Shown here one piece after another: positions 22,426 through 31,045 of a DNA stretch of 64,000 bases. The first letter of the stretch is position 1; every line of letters starts with the position of its first letter. Both the position numbers and the translations under genes were made by a program. Below the pieces are notes generated by a model. The model did no database searches, was not told the DNA's origin, and saw only the letters and a program-made list of their open reading frames with translations. This DNA is from Rhynchopus euleeides (Eukaryota; Euglenozoa; Diplonemea; Diplonemida; Diplonemidae), in NCBI GenBank assembly GCA_963210315.1, contig OY723263.1:2356001-2420000 (forward strand), read 5' to 3'.

Positions 22426-23349
22426 ATGCAGCGGGAAGCAACAGAACCCCCCCTGACAACAACTCAGCGAGAGAAGATTTTAAGATCGGCAAGGCAGACA
22501 CTGGCGGACTGCCTCTCGGAGTCATATTGGCGCAGCATCAGGAGCTGTTACAGACGGTACCGAAGGTTCAAGGAAAACTGGGAAAAGGGGAGGGGGCGGA
22601 TCTCCCACGACATGGCAATCATCCTCTGGACGGCAAAACTCCGATGCATCGACTCGAGGACACGGAGCACAGCGCTGCAGTACACGGTCAACATCGGAGC
22701 GGCACTGAAGCGGTACGAGGGGGTGCAGCTCGGGGAGAGCCAGGAACTCATGGATTACAGAAGGGGACTCAAGAAACAGGGTGCTCTGCGGGCCCAGCAG
22801 CAGAAGCCCCCTGCGACGGCCCCGGAGGTGGAAGACATCATCGAAGCGGAGAGGCGGAGTTTAGTACAGCTGGCCATCTCAATCTGCTGGGCGGGGGCGG
22901 CGCGTCTGGCAGACGTGCGGGGTTTGTTGGCGAAGGAGGTGCGTATCCGGGCGGACGGGGTGGTGGCGGTGCAGTGGTGCAACACAAAGGGGGACCCATG
23001 GAAGCTCGGTCGTTTCACGGGTCTGGAGCTGCCACCAAAACAGCTCGGACGTCTCCGCCGCCTCCTGTCATCCACAACGAGCCCCCTGCAGTGCCTTTTC
23101 GAGGGGGTGTCTTACCACAAGGTGGCGAGGGCGGTGAAACGCATCAACCCTGCTCTGACCCCACATTCACTACGTCGGGGAGCGATACATCATTTGGCCC
23201 TGCAGGGGACGCCGTTGGACGACATCCAAACACTGAGCAGACACGCAACAAAGGAGGCCATGTTGAGGTACTGCCCGACAGCGGCGCTGGAGCAGGTGTC
23301 ACGCACGGCAGCCACGTCCCGAAAAATGCGCGGAACGGGGACACAGTGA
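22426..23349 (+). CDS. tyrosine recombinase of the retrotransposon
   Basis: Site-specific recombinase that would integrate the circular cDNA. The ATG at 22426 gives 307 residues. The C-terminal catalytic domain shows the expected set: the first Arg in WAGAARLADVRGL, a Lys in the beta-hairpin (CNTKGDPWKLGRF), the HxxR box as HSLRRGAIHHL, a second His in SRHATKEA, and the nucleophilic Tyr in MLRYCP. The N-terminal part is helical and basic, like a core-binding domain. It overlaps, in another frame, the open frame that continues into the RT, as in DIRS1 elements. All catalytic residues are present, so this protein could be active even if the RT is not. Confidence 0.88.
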   Translation: MQREATEPPLTTTQREKILRSARQTLADCLSESYWRSIRSCYRRYRRFKENWEKGRGRISHDMAIILWTAKLRCIDSRTRSTALQYTVNIGAALKRYEGVQLGESQELMDYRRGLKKQGALRAQQQKPPATAPEVEDIIEAERRSLVQLAISICWAGAARLADVRGLLAKEVRIRADGVVAVQWCNTKGDPWKLGRFTGLELPPKQLGRLRRLLSSTTSPLQCLFEGVSYHKVARAVKRINPALTPHSLRRGAIHHLALQGTPLDDIQTLSRHATKEAMLRYCPTAALEQVSRTAATSRKMRGTGTQ

Positions 23350-24611
23350 CCAATCACCTTCTGCGGGCAAAGATCCCCTCGCTGTCCTGGCTACCTAGAA
23401 CGCGAAAGTACGTGAGGGACGGCAGCATTCCACCAGAGGGGTCACAGGAGCAGGTCGATGCCTCGGGTCTGCATGACGACACGTTTGGGCCTGGCCTGGA
23501 CACGCTGTACGACGACTGCTTCGCAGTGAGGGTATCATCTCGGAGGGCGCGGCCCCCCGCCACTAGATCCACACCGGCGCCGGGCACGGACTACATCGCG
23601 CCGATCTGCAGCAGTTTCTTGAACCTCGACAGGCTGCGGGAGCTGGACACCACAGGGGAGCTTGACGGCGTCCTCGACATGATCACGGACCCCGCGGCAT
23701 TCTACTCGAAGTTCATCCCGGGTGCCATCAAGCGGATTAAATCACAGCCCGACGCGTGCGACAAAGTCTCAAGACATCTGCGGACACACCTCAGCGCTTT
23801 GATCGGTTTCGAAGTCCTCGAGACCGCCCCGCAGAGTTTGGTGCTGCACGCATTCACAGTGCCAAAGAAGTCGGGGGGTTTGCGTTTCGTGCTGGATGGA
23901 AGACCACTCAACGCCCTCATGACGCACCCATTCGACATGCGCCTCCCTCCGATCACCGACGTGATAGATCAAATTACATCGCACAGCTGGGCAGCACTGG
24001 CTGATGGGAAGAGCTGGTTCTACCAGTTTCCCGTGCACCCGGAAATCCGCGAATACTTCGGGGTGAACGTGGGTGACCGTCGAGGGGATTATGTCCGCAC
24101 ACGTCTGAAAGCGTTGTGCATGGGGTGGTCATTCGCACCCTGCATCGCGCACCGCTCCGCCCGGGTCCTCCTGCCACAGGAAGAGGGGGCCACGTGGGTG
24201 GATAACTTCATTGTGTTGGGGGGGTCGGAGGAAGGAGTACAGAGTTCGTTTGACGCTTTCCTCCACCGGTGCGCCGAGACCAACGCTGTGATGAACCTCG
24301 ATGACCCAGACTACGGGCACCCGGTGCAGCGATTCACCTCGTTCGGGATCGCGTTCGATCTGAGAAACCACCGCTACAGATCAGACGAATCATGGCTGGA
24401 GAAGTTCCTGTCGGGGACAGAGTTGAGGGCAGTTGTCGGGGGGAAGCCCGCTACACCAAGAGAGATCTTCAAAGTCGTGGGGGGTTTGGTGTGGCATGCC
24501 TACACGACGAAGGCCCACCTGTGTTTCCTCCCGTATACAGCGGGGGCATTCGTCATCGTTCGTGGCAAACGGAATACTTGCGGATCTCTTCACGGTTGCA
24601 CAGGGCGCTGA
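23346..24611 (+). CDS. reverse transcriptase of the retrotransposon, altered active site
   Basis: The frame is open from 22386, but the part before 23346 overlaps the recombinase and has shadow-like composition, so only the downstream part is listed. Its first four bases overlap the end of the recombinase frame. RT blocks are clear: VPKKSGGLRFVLDGRPLN (from about 23858), ADGKSWFYQFPVHPEI holding the first catalytic Asp (about 24001), MGWSFAPCIAHR, and then WVDNFIVLG at 24195-24221, where YxDD is expected. The second carboxylate (GAT, 24201) is kept and the third position is Asn (AAC, 24204). The frame then runs out with no RNase H core. The enzyme is either an unusual variant or inactive. Confidence 0.75.
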   Translation: MTNHLLRAKIPSLSWLPRTRKYVRDGSIPPEGSQEQVDASGLHDDTFGPGLDTLYDDCFAVRVSSRRARPPATRSTPAPGTDYIAPICSSFLNLDRLRELDTTGELDGVLDMITDPAAFYSKFIPGAIKRIKSQPDACDKVSRHLRTHLSALIGFEVLETAPQSLVLHAFTVPKKSGGLRFVLDGRPLNALMTHPFDMRLPPITDVIDQITSHSWAALADGKSWFYQFPVHPEIREYFGVNVGDRRGDYVRTRLKALCMGWSFAPCIAHRSARVLLPQEEGATWVDNFIVLGGSEEGVQSSFDAFLHRCAETNAVMNLDDPDYGHPVQRFTSFGIAFDLRNHRYRSDESWLEKFLSGTELRAVVGGKPATPREIFKVVGGLVWHAYTTKAHLCFLPYTAGAFVIVRGKRNTCGSLHGCTGR

Positions 24612-24711
24612 GCTCTGCATCGAATGCATGTGGGTCCCAACTGATGAGCAGAAAGCAGATCAGTACACCCGGGGGTCGTCATCAGAGCACTACGTCCGCA
24701 TTCCGCCCTAG
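24547..24711 (+). pseudogene. RNase H C-terminal remnant, out of frame with the RT
   Basis: In the frame +1 to the RT, the translation reads FVANGILADLFTVAQGAELCIECMWVPTDEQ in outline and ends ADQYTRG plus a short tail, stop at 24709-24711. The W-V-P-x(5)-AD-x-x-TRG pattern is the usual end of a retrotransposon RNase H domain, where the last acidic residue is followed by an LSR-like motif. The catalytic core that should lie between it and the RT is missing, so an internal deletion with a frameshift at about 24500-24560 is the simplest reading. A small intron there is less likely. Confidence 0.55.
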
Positions 24712-24732
24712 ACTCCACCGGCCATCTAACAA

Positions 24733-25187
24733 AACGCGTGGCGTCCCTTGGCCCAAGGGCCCTCAGGGTCCTAGGTGGAAGCGATCAATGCAAAAATCAT
24801 CTGAAAGGAAGACTCGAGAGACTGCTGCTGTATTTTGGTAAAACACACCCCGTGTGGTAGAGAAAATACGGCAAGAGTCTCGGTGGGTCGGAAGAGCAGA
24901 TGGTTCCCGCAACAGCTCCCGGGGAGCGGCGGGTATTTCGCATAGGATGCCGGATGTGTGAACACGTTTGTGCGGTTTGCCCTGTGTTGTGTGAACATAT
25001 GTGTATGTGTGTGTGTATGCTCCACCCAACCCGACACATTTTCTGTACTTCAGACAGGTAAGGTCACTCGACACGCGGGGGGGGGGGTTTTTTGTTGTGT
25101 GTTTTTTCTGCCAGCCGACATCACTAGCGCCAGCGAGAAAAAAAAACGCGTGACGAGTGACGGGTTGAGGTGGAAGCGATCAATGCA
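24733..25187 (+). repeat. B1-A2-B2 right end of the retrotransposon
   Basis: A2 (24831-25146) repeats A1. It is flanked on both sides by a short sequence that begins AACGCGTG and ends GTGGAAGCGATCAATGCAA: B1 at 24733-24793 and B2 at about 25145-25187. The ends of B1 and B2 match exactly and the middles differ in length and sequence. This B1-A2-B2 block, opposite a single A1 at the left, defines the split direct repeats. Confidence 0.75.
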
Positions 25188-27632
25188 ATGTACTGAAGGT
25201 GATTGCGCTCGCAGAGATGGACGCCGCGGAGATTCACCTTCGCTAATTCCTTCTTAACCCACGCTAATATTGCCTTCTTTCTCCACTCCCGTAACAGGCG
25301 CCCAGGAGAACGAACCCTGAAACTAACGGAGCGGGGGACAGGGAGCTCTCGCGAAGCTCTTTACATTATTTGCATATTGTCACCCCCTGCCGCCATATTG
25401 AGCTTTCTTGATCCTGATCAAAAAAGAAACACACCTCCCCGCCCCGGTATCGTGGAAAAAGCAGTGCATTGTCACACGTTTGCAGGTATCGGGAACCATC
25501 GTGCCTCTCGACATCCCCACAATACCACAGTTTCGTTCCCGCAATCTGGCAGCTACTTGCTTGGTCTGCCTGTCATCCTCCATTCTATTGTACTTGTTCA
25601 CCTGTTGTCACGACACGCACATCATCGTCCCATTTTCGTAGAAGTGCGAACATGGCCGGTTGTGGTTGCCAGTGTCATCGTATTATGATGCAGACCAAGG
25701 ATATTGCTGTATATTTCATATTCATTCATTCATGCATTTATCTCCTTTCCGTGATATTTCATGGATCTCGTTGATCCATCAGGGGTCTTTGCCTCCAAGC
25801 TTTCGGCATAGTTCTGCGTTGTTCTCAGAAGATCAGGTGGAAATGCACCAAAAGCGTACTATTTTCGGCACCAGAGCGAAGACCCCCTCCGTCTAGTATT
25901 ATACGTGTGTGTCTGAAAGGTGTTTTTCCATGCGCATATTGGCTGTAGCTGTACTCCGGACTTTGAGCTGGCAACAATTCAATTGTTCGGAAGGCCCGAT
26001 ATTGGTTCTCTCTGGAACACAAAACCCACCTACTGTAGAATTATTTCTGTGACGTTTGGAGCTGTTTCTTACAGTTGCTGGACAGGGTCTTTGCCTTCCG
26101 GAAAATCAAAAGAAGCGCGATTCGTGTACTGTCTTCAGTCGTATACTCTCAACAAAGAAACGTGCCGTGCCACATTGTTCTCATTTTCTCGTCGCAGAAC
26201 CCGTGCCGGAGTCCCGCGCGAATCTTGCACCTGGTTTGTGACGTTCCTCATCTCGCTGACTACCTTGGTCGTCGCTGGCAAGCAATATAGGGCCCATCTG
26301 GTTTGTGGCACACACTCCACAACCCTTGTTGTATCTGAGCCTACCGCACATCCTGACTGCAGTTTCTCACGCGTTAACCTGCGTGGCCACTCTGCTGTTG
26401 TGGGTGTAGTGGAGAAGTAGGTAGAATCCGTACACAAAAGATGTGTTGCCCCTGCTGCCTCTCCGAGGGTTTTTCGATTATTTCATTCCAACCCCACCAC
26501 CACACCAGGCCTCCCTCCTTGTGCCTGTTTGTCTTCTTCAGCGAAGTTGGTTCAATCGCCTTGCTTTCACGTCAACATCATTATTCATTCTACCCTCCCA
26601 CACTTGTCTTCTTTCTCACTGGATATTCCATCGATTCACAGTTCTCTCTTAACTCAGCCTCCGAACCCTCACGCGGAGATTTTTGAATGCAATTTCAGAA
26701 GAACAAAACGAAGTCGTGAACCAATTTTTTCGTACACAGTGGTGTTCGCAGCAGACTCTAGGGGAGTTTGGCAGATGCGGGTTACAGGGAGGGGTCGTGT
26801 GGTAGCGCACACAGCCGGTCAGTCGAGATCTTGCATTTGGCTTCACTCGGAAATCTTGGTATCTGTTGCACCATCATTTTTTTTTGATTTTTATGATCTG
26901 ACCAGGGCATTAGTTTGACCTTCCCGACTGAGCCTGAAACCTGGTTACCCTGGTTATGACCCACCAAATTTTTTCGCTCGGGCGCTTCGCGCCCGAGTGC
27001 CTCCTGCGCCGTTGTGACCGCGGCGTGCTATTATCTGTCTCCCCACCCCCAGGTTATGTATAGTCTCTACTTCCCCCGGGTTTGTGAGAGGTGTCAGACA
27101 CAGCACACAATTCGCGCTGGTGCCAGGAGGATAACCCATCTACACGCCGACAGGCTTCCTGGCACTCCGCGAGCGCCCGAAGCTTGAATTGAGGGCATGG
27201 CTGCGGCACGACGCCCAGAGCGTGTACAGGCACTTGGCAATTTTCTCGTGGAGTTGCGCCCCGGGTTTCCCACCACCGTGGTGTTGCACCAGTCAGTGGC
27301 GAAGGACACGACGCGGTTCCAGATGCTTTCCCAGAGATTCTGTCTGCTCCAGCAGAATGCTGCAGATGTTGGCCGCATTCCGGCTGTTGCAGTCTTGCGG
27401 CACGTTACGGGTTGATCACACACGAATCCGGGTCGCATGCTGGCTCACCTTCGTCGTGGACTGGGTTTCGTCAGTGAGGGACAGCGTAGAAGGGGGCTGT
27501 ACAATCTTGGCCTGCATCTGCCGCCGAATGACAGATGCGGGTCGTGTCGTACTATGGCTTGGTGGGGCGAGCGCAGCAGGTTTCTTGGTAAGGAAAAACC
27601 CCGGTTCCGAGCCAGAATTTTGACTTTTTTTT
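25184..27632. repeat. right copy of the 2449-bp direct duplication
   Basis: Matches 16642-19090 position for position (offset 8542). Unlike the left copy, it runs on into the full right end of the hAT-like element, so the ancestral arrangement is preserved here. It starts inside the B2 repeat of the retrotransposon, sharing TGCAATG with it. It contains the last 13 bases of the 15341-16654 gene as a non-functional fragment. Confidence 0.92.
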
Positions 27633-27705
27633 ATTTTTTAACATAACCAGGTTTCTCCAAATCCTGGTTATCATAACCGGATAACCAGCCCAAACTAATG
27701 CCCTG
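26903..27705. mobile_element. complete non-autonomous hAT-like element with 8-bp target duplication
   Basis: The 803-bp element starts CAGGGCATTAGTTTG and ends with the perfect inverse (27691-27705). It is flanked on both sides by GATCTGAC (26895-26902 and 27706-27713). An 8-bp target duplication and CAGGG ends are typical of hAT transposons. Subterminal regions are rich in CCTGGTTA/TAACCAGG motifs in both orientations. A strong hairpin (arms CTCGGGCGC/GCGCCCGAG, loop TTC) lies around 26976-26996. The interior has no intact transposase; short frames in it align with a longer frame in the third copy (35044 on). Confidence 0.88.
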
Positions 27706-27713
27706 GATCTGAC

Positions 27714-29069
27714 CGAAGAACACCGTTCATCCTCTCAGCTTTAAAAACGCCTTCTCATCACCCCCCCTCCCCCCAAGGTGAGTGTTGTGTGTGCGTGACT
27801 GGGTTGTACGTGGTCGGGGGGACGTGCCCTTACTGTCACATTCTTGCCACCCCCACCGGTCCCCGCCGTGTTTTTTTCCCCTTCGGACGTGCAACGCACT
27901 TCGAAGGGACTGATGTTCTGTTCTTCCCTGTGGAACCCCTCAACTAACACGGCCATCGTACTAGATATTCACCCGATGTATCTTGTATGATCTGGCCTGG
28001 TGTGTGATCCAATACGTGGAGGTCGCCATCAACTGCTCGTGCTCGGTGCTTTTTACCCGACACCAGGGGCATTCACTCTGTCGGTGTCACATTGTGTGAG
28101 GGGACTCACTTATCTGCGCTGTAGAGTGAATGCCCCCAAAAAGAAACTTCACGCGTGTTTTGAAAGACAAGAAACATGTTGATATTTCGCAGAGAGTCAG
28201 TTGTCCGTTGCTGCAATAATGTAAATCGGAGAGAGGAAGCACCAAGAACAAGGATCATGCCTCCACCTATCCGTCATGCTGTCTTCACTCATTCGAGTTT
28301 ACCCTCCCTGGCATGATGTCTCTGAGGCCATGTGTTGTTCTCGCACAAGAGAATTCCTCCAGGTGGACCATGCCCCCTCTGCTCTTGATCTGTTCTGCAG
28401 CCCCGCATATGCATATTTGTCCTTAGCTGTCATTCTTCTCTGTCATCAGCTCGGTCAGCGCCCAACCTGGCAGGTCTGGAGGGTCGGCTGATTAGATTGG
28501 AGCACAGAGAAACCTTTTCCCTTTTGAAGGGGGTCTTCGTGAATCGGTAGACCTCGGCCAAAATATGGCGTTCTTCTGAGATACGATGCACCGCAGTACT
28601 TTTTTTCTGCGCCGCTTGGCGAAGACCCTCAAAGTGAACCGACCGACGAATACAGGTCGCAGTCTGACAGACGCAGTTTGAGAGCGAATACCCCCGATTC
28701 AATATTCTTGTCCTTCTGCCTGGGCGCGGAATGCCTTGTTGTGTGCGTCTACTTTGGAATGAGGAGTCCCACCAATCGGTCAGAATGATCATGGTCATGT
28801 GTAACATCATCATGGCGAGCACGTGGTAGGAGAATGCAGGCAGTGCCAGAGATCAACACTGTTGTCTCTGCATGAACCCGGTCAACTTGCTTCGAATCTG
28901 AGCCAACGCATAATATGCGTCTTGTTCGTCGTCTTGAAGTGGCTCCAAATCATGGCACTGTTGCGTCGCACCCCGTCGGCGCTGTTTCGTTACCACACAC
29001 TCGGATGTCTCTACTGTCTTTTCATTGTGTTTATTGTGTTTATAATCGAAGAGTGAACTCCCGGCACAA
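27714..29069. other. non-coding stretch within the repeat island
   Basis: About 1.35 kb with only short open frames. The one notable structure is an inverted repeat, GGGGCATTCACTCT near 28066 and its complement near 28123-28136, which could fold into a 14-bp stem or mark a tiny inverted-repeat element. No RNA gene is recognised. Confidence 0.5.
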
Positions 29070-29687
29070 ATGAGGAACGGCGGGCACCGTTCGTTACAAA
29101 AGAAGCGTGGTCGGCCCTCACAGAACGAAGCTGCGTCGCAGACCGCCGCCCCAGAGACCGACTGGATAGCAGCGGAGGCCACTGCCCGTGTGAAGCATGT
29201 GTTGCTGATCGCGATTGCAGAAGTTCTCCGCGAGCTTGAGGTTTTTGCAAGCTTCACGGAAGAACAGATGCATGTGGAGTTGTCCCATGACTTCAGTCCT
29301 GGTACCTCCGAGGGCATCTGTTCCGTTATTCGTGCAGTTCTGGCGAAGATCGGTACGAGTGCGATCGGCGATGACATGCTCCGTGCAATCGTGTGCCTTC
29401 GGGAAAATCCGCAGGGGCCGTCGCCGATGCAGCGTAACTTCGTTGAGGTGCTATACGGGGATGTCCTCACCAGTCAAGTGCGTGTGTACATGAACCGGAA
29501 CACTGTGCTGCTGGAGCAGAGTGCGGCACGCGGAGGCATCAGGCGGGAGGAGCTCACTTCCCGTATCCCTCTCCGTGTGCGGGAAGAGTTGAGAGCGAAA
29601 GCCCAAGAAAAGAAGGCAAAGCGGAAAGAAAAAATCGCACTGGGAGACGATGCTTCCTCGACTGTCTCGGAGTGGGATTCTTCATGA
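29070..29687 (+). CDS. hypothetical protein with AT-hook-like N-terminus
   Basis: A single exon of 205 residues, ATG at 29070, lying alone among repeats. The N-terminus is basic with KKRGRPSQN, whose GRP core resembles an AT-hook and suggests DNA binding. The middle is helical (KHVLLIAIAEVLRELEVF) and the C-terminus is strongly basic (KAQEKKAKRKEK) before a Ser/Asp end. Coding-like composition and the well-placed ATG set it apart from neighbouring shadow frames. It could be a host gene or a leftover of a mobile element. I do not recognise a family. Confidence 0.5.
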   Translation: MRNGGHRSLQKKRGRPSQNEAASQTAAPETDWIAAEATARVKHVLLIAIAEVLRELEVFASFTEEQMHVELSHDFSPGTSEGICSVIRAVLAKIGTSAIGDDMLRAIVCLRENPQGPSPMQRNFVEVLYGDVLTSQVRVYMNRNTVLLEQSAARGGIRREELTSRIPLRVREELRAKAQEKKAKRKEKIALGDDASSTVSEWDSS

Positions 29688-30852
29688 TCTATGTATTTTT
29701 TTTGTTTTGTAGCTGTGTCATCGCATGATAAAATCACAGTCGGAGTTAATCATCAGGCGAACCGAGTCGTCACGTTGTTCTGGATCCTGGAGCACAACAA
29801 GCGGGTGGAAATACGGGATGGGTGTGGAGGGTGGGGCGAGGGATCAAGTGTGGGGCGGAGTGGGGGTGGGGGGCGAGGGATCAAATCACACAGCGAGCGT
29901 TACTTTCCACACACACACACACCCCCCCCCCCCCACCCAGTCTCTTGGGTTTCCTTTTCTTCGACTTCCCCCCCCCCCCCCCCACCCGGACAACTTTCTT
30001 GTTTTTCCTACCCCCCACCCCACCCGCGTCACACCAAACCCGGCACATCTCTTTTGCCTTTTCTTCATTTTTTGGACTCGGAAAAGTCGTTTGTTACTCA
30101 CCGTGCTCCGCACCCTTCCTCACCTTCACCAGGCGGGGGTGCGTCAACACACGTACCCAACCAAGGGCGCGAGGTATTCAGCGAAACTTTTCTGTTGCAC
30201 ATACCACACTCGTGTGGCAAGGGAATGTCTACGGTGATGTGACGGACTTGGGATTGCTACTGGCCTCCGTTACAGAGGCCACAGAGCATCCCGTCATATT
30301 TCTTGATTGGTGTAAGTGCCGACAGTGTCAGATGGGTGCCTGGTGTTGTGTGCACAGTGCTGGTTGTGTCTTCCTGGGAATTGATCCCCCCGGGTTCCAA
30401 AGATTCTCGCTCCGTACCTGATGAGAGCCGGCGAGAGGAGGACGTAGTATGGAAGGCTCGAAACGTAGACACAACCAGCCGTGCTTTTTACCACAACAAG
30501 ACTCCTGCCAGTGCGTAGTGTTGTGACCCTCATCTAAATCTGCTTTTTTGCTGTTGCTGCTGGGCAGGGTGTTCTCTTGATATTGCGAACGGAGTACGAT
30601 TTCATGGCGATAGCAAGGATCGTTGAGGTGTACGAACGCCCCCCCCCCCCCTCCTATCATGCCCCACCCCTACCCCCCCTGCGACCCGTCGTGGTTCTCA
30701 ACATCATTACCTCCACACCACTACTGGGTCATAGTGCCCTGCCTCAGACCCAACGCGAAAACCACGGTAGCCACAGGAAATCCAAACAAATTCACATCAC
30801 GTCACAACAAATCACACCCGATCACAACCGATCACAAAAAATCACAACAAAT
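29688..30852. other. non-coding, homopolymer-rich stretch
   Basis: No convincing gene. It has G-rich runs near 29820-29880 (GGGTGTGGAGGGTGGGG and similar, with quadruplex potential) and long C runs near 29926-29937, 29971-29985 and 30640-30651. From about 30785, TCACAACAAATCACA-type motifs begin; these belong to the satellite described below. Confidence 0.55.
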
Positions 30853-31045
30853 CGTCAGCTGATTGAGGGTGTGATATGAGGGTTCTATCCAACAAGGATA
30901 TCAAGGCGGCACTTTCAAAGTCCTGCCAAGGACAGCGCCACAACAAATCACAACAAATCACAACATTTTCACAGTGATTTGTTGTGATTAGTTGTGATTT
31001 GTTGTGATTTGTTGTGATCGGTTGTGATTTGTTGTGATTTGTTGT
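30853..31045. repeat. truncated satellite unit followed by a short foldback
   Basis: Positions 30853-30942 match the start region of the satellite units (CGTCAGCTGATTGAGGGTGT through GACAGCGCCAC). The match stops abruptly and is followed by AACAAATCACAACAAATCAC facing GTGATTTGTTGTGATTAG, an imperfect palindrome that ends in a T-run. This looks like a unit with most of its length deleted. Confidence 0.7.

Larger units (their letters stand above)
20231..25187 (+). mobile_element. tyrosine-recombinase retrotransposon (DIRS/Ngaro/PAT-like), probably defective
   Basis: The element contains, in order: a ~315-bp repeat (A1), a 53/54-bp tandem array, a gag-like frame, a tyrosine recombinase frame, a reverse transcriptase frame with an RNase H remnant, a short repeat B1, a second copy of the ~315-bp repeat (A2) and B2. 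The A1-ORFs-B1-A2-B2 arrangement is the split-direct-repeat structure of tyrosine-recombinase retrotransposons, which integrate through a circular intermediate. The order gag-recombinase-RT resembles DIRS1. The RNase H part is truncated and out of frame and the RT has an altered active site, so this copy is probably not autonomous. The outer limits follow the repeat edges and could be off by tens of bases. Confidence 0.8.

Noticed and set aside
22386-23345. First 320 codons of the RT open frame as coding
   Set aside because: They overlap the recombinase in another frame and consist of Gly/Pro/Thr/His-rich shadow sequence. A DIRS1-like dual-coding overlap remains possible but is not supported by any domain.
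20231-25146. Ordinary LTR retrotransposon
   Set aside because: There is no integrase or aspartic protease, a tyrosine recombinase is present, and the right repeat is flanked by B1 and B2, which fits split direct repeats rather than simple LTRs.
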